DNA of 64,000 nucleotides from Microtetraspora niveoalba (GCF_001570405.1 NZ_BBYM01000035.1:28286-92285), one strand, 5' to 3'; shown: positions 8,074-17,247, counted from the stretch's first letter. Notes: a model not told the origin generated them from the letters alone. A program made the numbers and translations.

Positions 8074-11000
8074 CTCCCGGCTCGCACGTCGCGCGGTACG
8101 GCACGTCGGGGACGAGCCGGGACCAGTCCCCTTCGGACGGGCCGCCGCCGGCGCGCAGGCAGAGGGCGCGGAAGGCGTCGTCCGGGTCGAGGTTCCGGGT
8201 CACGACGGTGCCGTCGGCGGCGACCGAGGACAACGTGCGGCCGTCCGGGCCGAACGCGACCGCGACCACGTCGTCGGTGTGGTCGGTGAACGGCAGGCCG
8301 ATCGGGCGGTGGGTCGCGACGTCCCACAGCCGGACGGTGTCGTCCGCACCCGCCGTGGCGACCGTCCGGCCGTCCGGGGAGTAGGCGGCGGCGATCACCG
8401 GCTCAGTGTGTCCTTCCAGCGGCGGATCGGCCGGCCGTCCGGTTCCGGGGTCCCAGATCCAGGCGCGCGCGTCGACCGCCGGGCCCACCTGTCCCGCGCA
8501 GGAGCACTCGTTCTCGCCGCGGACGACCAGGCCGCCGCCGTCCGGGCTGAACGCGAGCGCCTCGCTGCTGTGCTCCCTGGCGAACGGCTTGCCCGGGGCG
8601 CCGGACGCGACGTCCCACAGCATGGTCCGGTCGGGAGCGCCGAGCGCGAGCGTCCGGCCGTCGGGGCTCCAGACGAGCGTGGTCACCAGGGACGCCTTCA
8701 TGTCCCCGGACGGCCGGAGCCGCGCCGTGTCGTAGAGCCGGACCTTGCCCCGCGCGTCGGACAGGGCGAACGTCTTCCCGTCGGGGCTGAACGACAGGGC
8801 GAAGACCTCCTCCGGATGGTCGAAAGTGTTCTCCGGCAGCAGGATCCGGTCGCGTTCGCGTCCGGCCGCCACGTCGATCAGCGACACGACCGTGTTGGAG
8901 CGGACGGTCGCGAACGTCTTCCCGTCCGGCGAGAACGCCATCGCGGGGACCACGACGGCGGTGGCGTTGAGCGTGTCCCACCGGGCATCCCAGGGGCCCG
9001 CGACGTCCCGCCCGATCTGCTCGCCGGTCCGGCGGTTCCAGAAGCGCACCGCCTTCGCCGAGACCGTGGCGATCGTCGTGCCGTCCGGGCTGAACAGCGC
9101 GCCCAGCACGCGGCCACCCGGTGAGCCGTCGGCCGTGCGCAGCCGTACCGGGTGGGTGAACGCGCGCGCGTCGAGGGTCCGGACGGTGCCGTCGAACCCG
9201 CCGACCACGAGCCGGTCGCCGTCACCGGAGAACGCGACCGAGATGGGCCAGAATCCCGGATAGTCGAACCGGCCCAGCTCCCTCATCGTGACGGGGTCCC
9301 AGACCTGCACCGCCCAGCCGCTGGCCGTCGCCAGCACCGCGCCGTCGCGGCTGAACGCGGCGGTAGCGACCAGGTCCCGCTCGCCGGCGCCCTTCGGCGC
9401 ATGGCCGGTACGCGGAGCGGCGGGCCGGCCCGGCGTCAGCGTGACGACGTCGAGACCCGCGGCGAGCGCGATCCGCGCGCCTCCGGGGGCGACGGCGATG
9501 TCCTCCGCGCTCAGCTCCCGGTCCGCCCGGCCGTTCTTCCCGGAGCCGAGACGCGCGATCCGCTCGGGCCCGTCGAGCCGGTAGAGATCGACGTGGCCGT
9601 CCTCCTGCTGCAGCGCGGCGTACTCGCCCGCCGGGTCGGTCCCGATCCGGTACGCCTCCGGCAGCCCGGGGACCGGGGTCAGATCCGGCAGCCGGAGCAG
9701 GCGCTCCCGGTCGCCGGTCGTGGTGACCAGGTGGCGAGGGGACGCCGTGAAGCGGGCGAAGTCTCCCGGCACCTCCCCGCGTGACTTCCCCGTGGCCGCG
9801 TCCGTCACCTTGTAGGTGCCCGCGGTGCTTCCCGTCAGGAGCAGCCGCCCGTCCGCGCTCAGCTCGCAGTCGGATCCACCCTCGGCCATCCCGGAGACCG
9901 TGCTCGTGCGCCGGCCGGACGCGACGTCCCAGAGTTCGAGCTCGCCGCCGGTCAGCACCGCCTCGGTCGTCCCGTCGGCGCTGTGGCAGGCGGCGTCGAC
10001 CGACGGCGGGCCGAAGACGGCCAGCTCACGCTGGGCCAGCGAGCCGAGCACGGCCGACCGGGCCTCGGCGGTGGCGGAGACGCGCCAGGCGGCGAGGCTC
10101 AGCCGCATCGCGGCGACCGGGTCCGGCGCGCGCAGCTCCCGCACCTCGGCGGCCAGGCGGTCGGCCACGGCGACGTCCCTGCGCTCGTCCGCCCTGGCCC
10201 GCTCCGCCTGCGCGATGGCGCGCTGCGCCACGGCGGCCCTGCGCTGGGCATCGGCGTCGCGGCGCAGGACCTCCGCGAGGCCGCCGAGCGCGACCGCGAC
10301 GGCGAGTAGCGTCGCCAGGGCCGCCACCGCCGTACGGCGGCGCCGGGTGCGCCGCCGGGCCAGGGACGCGCTGGCGTCGAGGAAGGCGCGTTCCCGCCGG
10401 TTGAGCGTGATGTGCCGGCGGGCGGTGGCCGCCCACTGCATGGCGGCGTCGAGCCCGGCGCCGCCGAGCAGGTCGGCGTCCTTGCGGCCGCCCGCCTCCC
10501 AGTCACGCGCCGCCAGACGGACGCGGTGGTGCGTCGGAAGCCCGGCCCGCTCGTCGGCGATCCAGTCGCGCAGCCGCGACCACGCCTGCGGCACGGCGGC
10601 GTTGGCCAGGCTCACCCGGCCGCCCGCGCGGGTCACCAGACCGGCGGAGACGAAGCGGTCCAGCACGGCGGCCGGGCCGGTCTCCTCGCCGTCCGCCGCC
10701 ATGCCGCGGGTCGCGCCGTCGGCGTCGTCGTGGAACTCGGCCTCCTCGACGGCGTACAGCTCGTTCTCCGGGCCGATCATGCGGAGCAGCATCCGCGGCA
10801 CGGCGGCCCGCTCGGCCTCCGGCAGGGACGAGTACACCTCCTCGGCCGTTTCGCCCAGCTCGGGGGCGGACGCGGCGAGCGTCTCGGGAGGCCGCACGGT
10901 CGCCGCCGTGTCGCTGCCCCGGGTGAGGAGCGACCCGCGCGGCGCGGCGGTACCGCCGAGAAGGCCGAGCAGGAGCTCGCGCGAGGTCGGCCGCGCGCCG

Positions 11001-11737
11001 GGGTCCTTGCTGAGCGCCCCGGACACGAGCGCGCGCAGCGGCTCGGGCAACGGGCTGAGGTCGGTGTCGGCGGTCAGGATCTGGTGCACGACCGCGGCGA
11101 CGTTGTCCCGCTGGAACGGGGCCGAGCCGGTCGCGGCGAACACCATCACCGCGCCCCAGGCGAAGACGTCGGCGGCGGGCCCGGCCGTTCCCCCGGAGAA
11201 CAGCTCGGGCGCCATGTAGGCGGGCGTGCCGACGAGCCCGCTGTCGGCGGTGAGCGAGCCCTCCAGGATGCGGGCGATGCCGAAGTCGATGACCCGCGGC
11301 CCGTCCGCGCCGAGCAGGACGTTGTCCGGCTTGAGGTCCCGGTGCACGACGCCCGCCTCGTGGACGGCGGCCACCGCCGTCGCCACGCCGGTGGCGAGCC
11401 GGTGCAGGTCGTCGCCCGCGTACGGCCCGGCCCGCTCCACCGCCGAGCGCAGGCTGGGGCCGTCCACGAACTCGCTCACGATGTACGGCCGGTCGCCGTC
11501 GAGATCGACGTGCAGGATCTTGGCGGTGCAGAACGACGACACCCGCCGGGCGGCCGCGACCTCCTTGGCCGGGGGACGGCGCAACCCGTCCGCGTGCAGG
11601 GCCTTCAGCGCCACACGCACGCCCTCCGCGTCGTACGCCTCGTAGACGACGCCCTGGCCGCCGCTGCCGAGGCGGCTCGCCAGCGCGTACTCCCCGACGC
11701 GCACGGGGTCACCGGGTAAGAGGGGGGTCGGACTCAT
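8051..11737 (-). CDS. Ser/Thr protein kinase fused to a STAND-like helical region, a membrane helix and WD40 repeats
   Basis: 1228 residues. Kinase domain about 14-265: GSGGQG loop, Lys45 in VALK, HRDLKPDN (Asp134), DFG (Asp151). About residues 310-460 resemble the winged-helix and helical tail found after the P-loop NTPase in nSTAND1 proteins (VLDRFVSAGLVT, then SRLRDWIADERAGLPTHHR), yet no Walker A motif occurs before it. A membrane helix at about 470-490 follows an RRTRRRR cluster, then a charged Ala/Arg coiled-coil-like stretch. The rest is WD40 repeats (for example VRLWDVATHRP, VRFWNRRTGEQ, MLWDVASG), enough for roughly two propellers. It probably senses or scaffolds on the outer face. 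It follows the CHAP gene on the same strand after 76 bp. Confidence 0.9.
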   Translation of the reverse strand: MSPTPLLPGDPVRVGEYALASRLGSGGQGVVYEAYDAEGVRVALKALHADGLRRPPAKEVAAARRVSSFCTAKILHVDLDGDRPYIVSEFVDGPSLRSAVERAGPYAGDDLHRLATGVATAVAAVHEAGVVHRDLKPDNVLLGADGPRVIDFGIARILEGSLTADSGLVGTPAYMAPELFSGGTAGPAADVFAWGAVMVFAATGSAPFQRDNVAAVVHQILTADTDLSPLPEPLRALVSGALSKDPGARPTSRELLLGLLGGTAAPRGSLLTRGSDTAATVRPPETLAASAPELGETAEEVYSSLPEAERAAVPRMLLRMIGPENELYAVEEAEFHDDADGATRGMAADGEETGPAAVLDRFVSAGLVTRAGGRVSLANAAVPQAWSRLRDWIADERAGLPTHHRVRLAARDWEAGGRKDADLLGGAGLDAAMQWAATARRHITLNRRERAFLDASASLARRRTRRRRTAVAALATLLAVAVALGGLAEVLRRDADAQRRAAVAQRAIAQAERARADERRDVAVADRLAAEVRELRAPDPVAAMRLSLAAWRVSATAEARSAVLGSLAQRELAVFGPPSVDAACHSADGTTEAVLTGGELELWDVASGRRTSTVSGMAEGGSDCELSADGRLLLTGSTAGTYKVTDAATGKSRGEVPGDFARFTASPRHLVTTTGDRERLLRLPDLTPVPGLPEAYRIGTDPAGEYAALQQEDGHVDLYRLDGPERIARLGSGKNGRADRELSAEDIAVAPGGARIALAAGLDVVTLTPGRPAAPRTGHAPKGAGERDLVATAAFSRDGAVLATASGWAVQVWDPVTMRELGRFDYPGFWPISVAFSGDGDRLVVGGFDGTVRTLDARAFTHPVRLRTADGSPGGRVLGALFSPDGTTIATVSAKAVRFWNRRTGEQIGRDVAGPWDARWDTLNATAVVVPAMAFSPDGKTFATVRSNTVVSLIDVAAGRERDRILLPENTFDHPEEVFALSFSPDGKTFALSDARGKVRLYDTARLRPSGDMKASLVTTLVWSPDGRTLALGAPDRTMLWDVASGAPGKPFAREHSSEALAFSPDGGGLVVRGENECSCAGQVGPAVDARAWIWDPGTGRPADPPLEGHTEPVIAAAYSPDGRTVATAGADDTVRLWDVATHRPIGLPFTDHTDDVVAVAFGPDGRTLSSVAADGTVVTRNLDPDDAFRALCLRAGGGPSEGDWSRLVPDVPYRATCEPGVSDARPS

Positions 11738-11813
11738 GCGACGGCTCCCGGGCGATGAGGTGATCTAGGTGGTTATCGACCGGGGTGCGTGAGATGTCAC
11801 AGAGTCCGGGGAG

Positions 11814-12470
11814 TCACATCCGGGAGCGTGCGGACGGCCGGTCGGCGAGGATGCGGGCGCGGACGCGGCGGCGGGCCCGCGTGACGGAGAGGGCGACCGC
11901 GGCGACCAGGACGGAGGCGATGATCGCCTGGGGGCTCACGTCCTGCGGGGCCGTCGTGAGGTGCTGCGCCGACGCCTTCGTCGCGGAGATCTTCTGCGCC
12001 CGCTCCACGCGCTCCTTGACCTTCTCGGGGTAGCCGTAGCCGACGACGGAGTTCTGGTCGCGGATCTTGATCTTGACCTGGCCGCCGTCGATGTTGCCCT
12101 CGATCGTCTGGATCCTGTTTCCGATGACCTTGGTCACGATGCCCACGTGGTCGATGCCGCTGATCGTCCCGGTGCCGTTCCAGTCGTAAAACACGAGGGC
12201 GCCGGGGACGGGTTTCCCGCCCCAGGCGCCCTGCTCCTTGAACCACCTGGCATGGCCGACGGTCCACGCGAACTGGCCGAACCAGTCGTCGTAGCCCAGT
12301 TGGCGCGCGCCCCAGGACAGGAACATGTCGCACCAGGGCTGGTCGGAGTAGTCGTCGTCGTGCTCGACGTTGTTGTACCACTGGCCGTACTTGGTGTGGC
12401 CGTTGCGCTGCACGCTGTAACCGACCTGCGAGCGCAGCAGGTCGAGCAGCTTCGTCATCTCTGGGCTCAT
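11814..12470 (-). CDS. CHAP-domain amidase/peptidase with C-terminal membrane helix
   Basis: 218 residues. The CHAP domain fills residues 10-150 with likely catalytic Cys47 (DQPWCDMF), His108 (GIDHVGIV) and Asn126 in the IEGN strand. CHAP enzymes cut peptidoglycan cross-bridges or stem peptides. Unusually there is no N-terminal signal peptide. The only hydrophobic helix is near the C-terminus (about 180-197), followed by an Arg-rich tail. That predicts a tail-anchored protein with the domain possibly outside. It lies upstream of, and on the same strand as, the WD40 kinase, so both may respond to cell-wall state. Confidence 0.85.
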   Translation of the reverse strand: MSPEMTKLLDLLRSQVGYSVQRNGHTKYGQWYNNVEHDDDYSDQPWCDMFLSWGARQLGYDDWFGQFAWTVGHARWFKEQGAWGGKPVPGALVFYDWNGTGTISGIDHVGIVTKVIGNRIQTIEGNIDGGQVKIKIRDQNSVVGYGYPEKVKERVERAQKISATKASAQHLTTAPQDVSPQAIIASVLVAAVALSVTRARRRVRARILADRPSARSRM

Positions 12471-12514
12471 ACGGAAGGGGGCCTCTGTTCGTCGGGGGTC
12501 CTACGTGACGACGG

Positions 12515-12543
12515 AGGCTAGCCATCTCAAAAGGGATGTTCAA
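12515..12543 (-). promoter_or_regulatory. candidate promoter of the CHAP gene
   Basis: Read on the minus strand: TTGAAC (12543-12538), a 17-bp spacer, then TAGCCT (12520-12515), close to the actinobacterial housekeeping -35/-10 pattern. The -10 lies 45 bp upstream of the ATG at 12470. Confidence 0.45.
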
Positions 12544-12612
12544 CGCCAGATATGCACAAACCAAAGCTTCTTTACCTAAACATGGGCAAACTACCCCAAA
12601 TGCTGAGATGGA

Positions 12613-12626
12613 TGGAACGCGTTCTA
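12613..12626. promoter_or_regulatory. KstR-type operator motif upstream of the thioesterase gene
   Basis: TGGAACGCGTTCTA fits the published mycobacterial KstR consensus TnnAACnnGTTnnA at every fixed position. Its core GAACGCGTTC is a perfect palindrome. It ends 11 bp before the thioesterase ATG at 12638, where a bound repressor would block transcription. No KstR-like gene is in this window, so the regulator is an inference. Confidence 0.45.
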
Positions 12627-12637
12627 GAATCACGGGC

Positions 12638-13264
12638 ATGACGATGGATCTCGCCCCCGAACACGATGAGGAGACGCGGCTCTCGGCTCAGGCCGTGCTC
12701 GCGCAGCAGGTCAGAGAGCTGGTGGACGCGGTGGTGCTCACCGATGTGAGCGAGGACGAGATGACCGCCGTCACCGCCGAGCTGGTGGCGCTCACCGAGC
12801 GCCTCAAGGCGGCCCGCCGCGACCGTCCGCCGGTCCCCGAGCTCACCCGGGGCGGGTTCCGGCACCTCGGCAACGCCGTCACCGGCGCCTGCAACCCGCA
12901 CGCCCTGCCGCTGGTGATCGAACGCGACGCCGAGGGCTCCCGCGCCGACCTGGAGTTCCGTCCCACGCACGAGGGGCCGCCCGACAGCGTGCACGGCGGC
13001 GTCAGCGCGATGATCCTCGATCACCTGCTCGGCGACGCCGCGGCGGCGGCGGGCCGGGCCGGCATGACCGGCACGCTGACCATCCGCTACCGGCAGCGTG
13101 TGCCGTACGGGCGGCTGGTCGTGGGCAGGGCCGCCGCGACCCGGACCGAGGGGCGCAAGACCTGGGTGGACGGCACGATCAGCCTCCCGGACGGCACCGT
13201 GCTGGTGGAGGCGACCGGCCTGTTCATCACGCCGGCCCCCTGGGTGAACGCCGTCGCCGAGTGA
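12638..13264 (+). CDS. PaaI-family hotdog thioesterase
   Basis: 208 residues. A helical N-terminal part (about 1-80) precedes a hotdog domain. Diagnostic segment: GPPDSVHGGVSAMILDHLLG, the HGG-x-x-x-x-x-D signature of PaaI/4HBT acyl-CoA thioesterases, followed by TIRYRQRVPYG. Such enzymes hydrolyse aryl- or acyl-CoA thioesters and often relieve CoA trapping in aromatic or steroid breakdown. The ATG at 12638 was preferred over upstream in-frame starts because a KstR-type operator lies immediately before it. Confidence 0.87.
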   Translation: MTMDLAPEHDEETRLSAQAVLAQQVRELVDAVVLTDVSEDEMTAVTAELVALTERLKAARRDRPPVPELTRGGFRHLGNAVTGACNPHALPLVIERDAEGSRADLEFRPTHEGPPDSVHGGVSAMILDHLLGDAAAAAGRAGMTGTLTIRYRQRVPYGRLVVGRAAATRTEGRKTWVDGTISLPDGTVLVEATGLFITPAPWVNAVAE

Positions 13265-13282
13265 GACCGCCCGGCCGCGGGC

Positions 13283-14032
13283 TCAGTACCCGGCGCCGGT
13301 CAGCAGGCCGCCGTCGATCGTGAACTCGCTGCCCGTGCAGTAGCTCGCCCGGTCGGAGGCGAGGAAGGCCACGACGTGGGAGACCTCCACCGGCTGGGCG
13401 AAGCGCTTGATCACCATCGCCTTCACGAACTGCTCGCCGTCCACCTCGGCCATCAGCTCCGGGTTGGCGACCATGGACGTGTTGATCGCGCCGGGATGCA
13501 CCGAGTTCACCCGGATCTTGAAGGGGGCCAGCTCCCGCGCCGCCGCCTTCGTGAGACCGCGTACGCCGAACTTCGAGGCGGAGTAGGCCGACAGCCCGGC
13601 GGCGCCGATGAAGCCCTCGATGGAGGAGATGTTCACGATCGAGCCCGCTCCGGCGGCCTTCATCGGCTCGATCGCCGACTTGACGCCGAGGAACGTGCCC
13701 TTGAGGTTCACGTCGAGCACCCGCTGGTACTCCTCCACGGTCATGTCGGCGATCCGGCGGAACATCAGGATGCCGGCGTTGTTGACCAGCACGTCGAGCC
13801 GTCCGTACGTCTCGACGGCGGTGGCCACCGCCCGGTCCCAGTCGGCGGGCTGGGTGACGTCGTGGTGGAGGTAGGTCGCGCCGGTCTCGTCGGCCAGCGC
13901 CTTGCCCTCCTCGTCGGTCACGTCGCCGAACACCACGCGGGCGCCCTCCTCGAGGAAGAGGCGGACGTGTGACGCGCCCATCCCGCGCGCTCCGCCGGTG
14001 ATCAGCGCGACCTTGCCGTCGAGCATGCCCAT
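13283..14032 (-). CDS. SDR-family dehydrogenase, 3-alpha/20-beta-hydroxysteroid dehydrogenase-like
   Basis: 249 residues. Full SDR signatures: TGGARGMG nucleotide loop (13-20), NNAG (84-87), catalytic Ser137, Tyr150 and Lys154 (YSASK), and the late VNSVHPG segment. Asp37 at the end of the second strand favours NAD(H). Closest remembered relatives are 20-beta-hydroxysteroid dehydrogenases of Streptomyces. Strong ribosome site GGAGGAAG four bases before ATG 14032. A KstR2-like operator (14109-14122) lies about 77 bp upstream, fitting a steroid or ring substrate, though actual substrate is unproven. Confidence 0.88.
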   Translation of the reverse strand: MGMLDGKVALITGGARGMGASHVRLFLEEGARVVFGDVTDEEGKALADETGATYLHHDVTQPADWDRAVATAVETYGRLDVLVNNAGILMFRRIADMTVEEYQRVLDVNLKGTFLGVKSAIEPMKAAGAGSIVNISSIEGFIGAAGLSAYSASKFGVRGLTKAAARELAPFKIRVNSVHPGAINTSMVANPELMAEVDGEQFVKAMVIKRFAQPVEVSHVVAFLASDRASYCTGSEFTIDGGLLTGAGY

Positions 14033-14106
14033 GGCTTCCTCCCGCGTTCGCCCTGTGGCCGCGGCCTCATCCGCACAGTAGGCCGCTCCCGCCTTCCGCC
14101 GCTAAC

Positions 14107-16179
14107 CTAGCGAACGCTTGGTAGGGCGACAAGATCCGCGCGGCCGTCGGCCTCCGGCGTGTCGGCGGGCGGCGTGCCGGGCTTCGGGCTGTCACCGCCC
14201 GGTGTCCCGTCGCCCGGTGTCTGTTGCGCGTCCGGCGTCTCGCCGTCCGGCGACTCCTCCGGGTCCGCGCACGGCGGCCCGGTGACGCGGGTCCGGCTCG
14301 TCCGGACGCCGCCGACGGCGGCGGGCTCCGTCCGGACCGTCACGCCGAGCACCGCGGTCGTGCCGCAGTCCACCGCGATCGGGCCGGGCGTGAGTTCCAC
14401 AGAGTACGACGTGCGGCCCGACAGGGTGCGCGTGTCGCGCGCCACGGTCGCGCCGTCGCGGGTGAACTCGGCGATCACCTCGACCGGCCCGGTGCCGCCG
14501 GCCCCCTCCTCGGTGGCGACCTCGACGGTCGCGGCGGTCCCGTCCCACCGCGCGATCGCCACACTCCGTACGGCGGGCGGCGGGCACGCCGGGCCCTTCA
14601 CCCGGACGGTCGCCGCAGCGGTGCCCCCGGGCGCCCTGGGCACGGTCGACGCCTCGACCCGGCGGTAGACGGCCGTGCCGCAGGCGGGATCGGCGAACGA
14701 GTGCTGGACGGAGGGGGAGTAGGAGGTCGCGCCCTCCAGGGGGATGGTCTGCGCGGTGACGGGACGCAACTCGTCCGGCGACGTGCCCTCGGAGAACCTG
14801 ACGGCGAGGGTCACCGCGCCGCCGTTCGTCGTCCGCACCCTGATGGCGGCGGAGCGGCCGTCCCATCCGCCGACGCCGAGATCCGCGACCGACGGCGGCG
14901 CGGGGCGCGGCGTCGGGGACGGGTCCCGGTCGCCCGGCTCGCCGGTGGCTCCGCCGGTCGCCCCGCCCGCCGGTTTCCCGGCCGGGCTCGCGGACGCGTC
15001 GCCGCTTGAGGAGCCGTCGCGGGGCGGCTCGTCGGCCGGCCGGCCGGACGGTTCGCCGGTGTCGCCGGTGTCGCCGCTGTCGCCGGTCTCCGGCGGCGCG
15101 ACCGGGGCGGACGCGGCCGGTGTCGAGGCGGCGGGCGGCAGGCTGCTGTCGTCGGCGACCGGCGCCTGCCGGTTCGCCGCCACCACGGCGGCCACCATGA
15201 CCGCGGACAGCAGCGTCGCGCCGATCGCGAACCTGGGGGCGAAGTGGGCGAATCGGTCCGACAACACCGTCCGGGCCAGCGAGGTGCCCGCCTCGGACGG
15301 CTGGGCGGGCTGCGCGAGCGGGAACGTCAACGCGAGCAGGGTGGCCAGCTCCGCGAGGTGCCGCCGCCCGCGCTGCTCCCACTCCGGCCCGTACGCGGCG
15401 ACGGCGGCGGCCTCCAGGTCGGCGACGAACGCGCGGGCGGTGGGCGGCCGGTCCGCCGGGTTCTTGGCCAGGCCCCGCCCGACCAGCCCGCGCACCGAGG
15501 CGGGCACGTCCGAGAGGGGGATGGGCGCGCTCCGGTGCTGGTGCCGCAGCCCCGCCGCGTGGTCCGCGCGGTACGGCCGGCGCCCCGTCAGGCACTCGAA
15601 GAACACGCAGGTCGCGGCGTAGACGTCGGTCGCCGGACCGGCCGGCGCGCCCTCCCACTGCTCCGGCGCCATGTACGGGGGCGTTCCCGCGGGCACGCCC
15701 GGGTCGCCGCTGGGCGCCGCGATGCCGAAGTCCGACAGCTTGCTGGCGCCGTCCGCCTGGACCAGGACGTTCTCCGGCTTGTAGTCCCGGTGGACGACCC
15801 CGCAGGAATGCGCGGCCGACAGGCCGGCCAGCGAGCCCTTCAGCACGACGAGCGCGGCCTCGGGGCTGGTCGTGCCGTGCTCGGTGAGGATGCGGCGCAG
15901 TGAGACGCCGTCGACCAGCTCCATGACGATGGCCGCGCCGGCCGACGTCTCGACGTACTCGTAGAGCCGGACGATGTTGGCGTCGTTGATCTCGACCATG
16001 AGGCGGGCCTCGCTCCGGAACCCGGAGAGGAAGCGCGGGTCGCCCCGGAGCTCGGGACGGAGGTATTTGACGGCGACGAGCGCGCCGGTCGCCTCGTAGG
16101 TCGCCAGCGCCACCCGCCCGGCGCCCCCGGCGCCGAGCTCGCGCACCTCCCGGTATCCCGGAACCGTCCAGGCATTCAT
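14107..16179 (-). CDS. membrane-anchored Ser/Thr protein kinase with large external domain
   Basis: 690 residues from ATG 16179 (a GTG at 16215 would add 12). Kinase domain about 9-270: GAGGAG loop, Lys38 in VAVK, HRDYKPEN (Asp132), DFG (Asp150). A membrane helix follows at about 318-340. The outside part starts with a long Pro/Ser/Gly/Asp-rich spacer containing runs of DTGD and PAGKPAGGATGG type. It then has two similar modules (VADLGVGGWDGRSAAIRV and VRSVAIARWDGTAATVEV) that each end near a Cys, probably a tandem beta-sandwich repeat. It finishes with another Pro/Gly/Asp-rich tail. The ligand is unknown. Confidence 0.88.
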   Translation of the reverse strand: MNAWTVPGYREVRELGAGGAGRVALATYEATGALVAVKYLRPELRGDPRFLSGFRSEARLMVEINDANIVRLYEYVETSAGAAIVMELVDGVSLRRILTEHGTTSPEAALVVLKGSLAGLSAAHSCGVVHRDYKPENVLVQADGASKLSDFGIAAPSGDPGVPAGTPPYMAPEQWEGAPAGPATDVYAATCVFFECLTGRRPYRADHAAGLRHQHRSAPIPLSDVPASVRGLVGRGLAKNPADRPPTARAFVADLEAAAVAAYGPEWEQRGRRHLAELATLLALTFPLAQPAQPSEAGTSLARTVLSDRFAHFAPRFAIGATLLSAVMVAAVVAANRQAPVADDSSLPPAASTPAASAPVAPPETGDSGDTGDTGEPSGRPADEPPRDGSSSGDASASPAGKPAGGATGGATGEPGDRDPSPTPRPAPPSVADLGVGGWDGRSAAIRVRTTNGGAVTLAVRFSEGTSPDELRPVTAQTIPLEGATSYSPSVQHSFADPACGTAVYRRVEASTVPRAPGGTAAATVRVKGPACPPPAVRSVAIARWDGTAATVEVATEEGAGGTGPVEVIAEFTRDGATVARDTRTLSGRTSYSVELTPGPIAVDCGTTAVLGVTVRTEPAAVGGVRTSRTRVTGPPCADPEESPDGETPDAQQTPGDGTPGGDSPKPGTPPADTPEADGRADLVALPSVR
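14109..14122 (-). promoter_or_regulatory. KstR2-like operator upstream of the SDR gene
   Basis: On the minus strand ACCAAGCGTTCGCT matches AnCAAGnnCTTGnT at 8 of 10 fixed positions. It is embedded in the wider near-palindrome CCTAGCGAACGCTTGG (14106-14121). It belongs to a set of five such sites in the window. Confidence 0.55.
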
Positions 16180-16365
16180 CCTTCCGAACTTCTCACCGGA
16201 ACGGACAATTGTCACCGATCGAGAAATGTCACCTCGGGGATGTAGTTGTAACCGTTGTCCCGTGCGTCGGTGACCGCCAAGTGCTCGGGCCGCGGCCGAC
16301 GGCGAACGGCGGACACGGCCGCGTCCCCGCGGTGCCTGCGGTGGTCGGCGCGGAGGGGCGGCCGG

Positions 16366-17247
16366 TCACCGGATCCGGAAGCGGACGCGCCGGCCCGGGC
16401 GGGCCTGCGCGGCGCGGTCCACGTCGCGGGTGCGGACCACCGCGATCACGGGATAGCCGCCCGTCACGGGATGGTCGGCGAGGAAGAGCGTGGGCTGCCC
16501 CGACGGGGGCACCTGGAGCGCGCCCGGCACCATGCCCTCGCTGGGCAGCTCTCCCTCGCGGGCCCGTTCCAGGACGGGCCCGCGCAGCCGGATGCCGACC
16601 CGGTCGCTGTCGCTCGTCACCTCGTACGGCTCCGCGCACAGCACGCGCAGCGCCTCGGGCGTGAACCAGTCGTCGCGCGGGCCGGGCAGCACCTCCAGGA
16701 CGAGATCGCCCTCGGCGGGCTCCGGCACCGGGGCGAGATCGACGACCGGGTACGCGCCCGGCGGCGGCCCGACCGGCAGCAGTCCGCCCGGGGCCGGGAG
16801 TGCGGGGCCCAGCCCGGCGAGCACGTCCGTGGCCCGGGACCCGAGCACCGGCGGCACGTCCACGCCGCCCCGCACGGACAGGTACGTCCGCACGCCCCGG
16901 ACCGGGGTCCCGAGCCGGAGCGTCGCCCCGGACGGCAGGCGTTCGACCGAGTGGTGCCCGATGGATCGCCGGACGCCACCCGGGCCGGTCACGGTCACCG
17001 GACAGGCGGCGCCCGCCAGCGCGATCACCAGGTCCCCGTGCGCGCGCACGCACAACCCGCCGAACGTCACCTCCAGAGCAGCGGCCCCCTCGGGGTTGCC
17101 CACGAGCCGGTTGGCCAGCCGCAGCGCGCCCCGGTCGGCGGCCCCCGAACGCCCGACCCCGAGGTCGCCGCGTCCCGGCCGCCCGAGGTCCTGCACCGTG
17201 GCCAGCGGCCCGGTCGCCACCACCTCCAGCGCCCCGTACCCGCTCAC
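16366..17247 (-). CDS. pxpC: 5-oxoprolinase subunit C (biotin-dependent carboxyltransferase-like)
   Basis: 293 residues from GTG 17247, preceded by GAGGAGG at ideal distance. It carries the AHS2 domain: start LEVVATGPLATVQDLGRPG, then GAADRGALRLANRLVGN, and near the end QPTLFLADHPVTGGYPVIA. With PxpA and PxpB it forms the prokaryotic ATP-dependent 5-oxoprolinase that turns 5-oxoproline (pyroglutamate) into glutamate. It is last in the order pxpA-pxpB-pxpC. A tandemly repeated spacer separates it from pxpB. Confidence 0.93.
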   Translation of the reverse strand: MSGYGALEVVATGPLATVQDLGRPGRGDLGVGRSGAADRGALRLANRLVGNPEGAAALEVTFGGLCVRAHGDLVIALAGAACPVTVTGPGGVRRSIGHHSVERLPSGATLRLGTPVRGVRTYLSVRGGVDVPPVLGSRATDVLAGLGPALPAPGGLLPVGPPPGAYPVVDLAPVPEPAEGDLVLEVLPGPRDDWFTPEALRVLCAEPYEVTSDSDRVGIRLRGPVLERAREGELPSEGMVPGALQVPPSGQPTLFLADHPVTGGYPVIAVVRTRDVDRAAQARPGRRVRFRIR

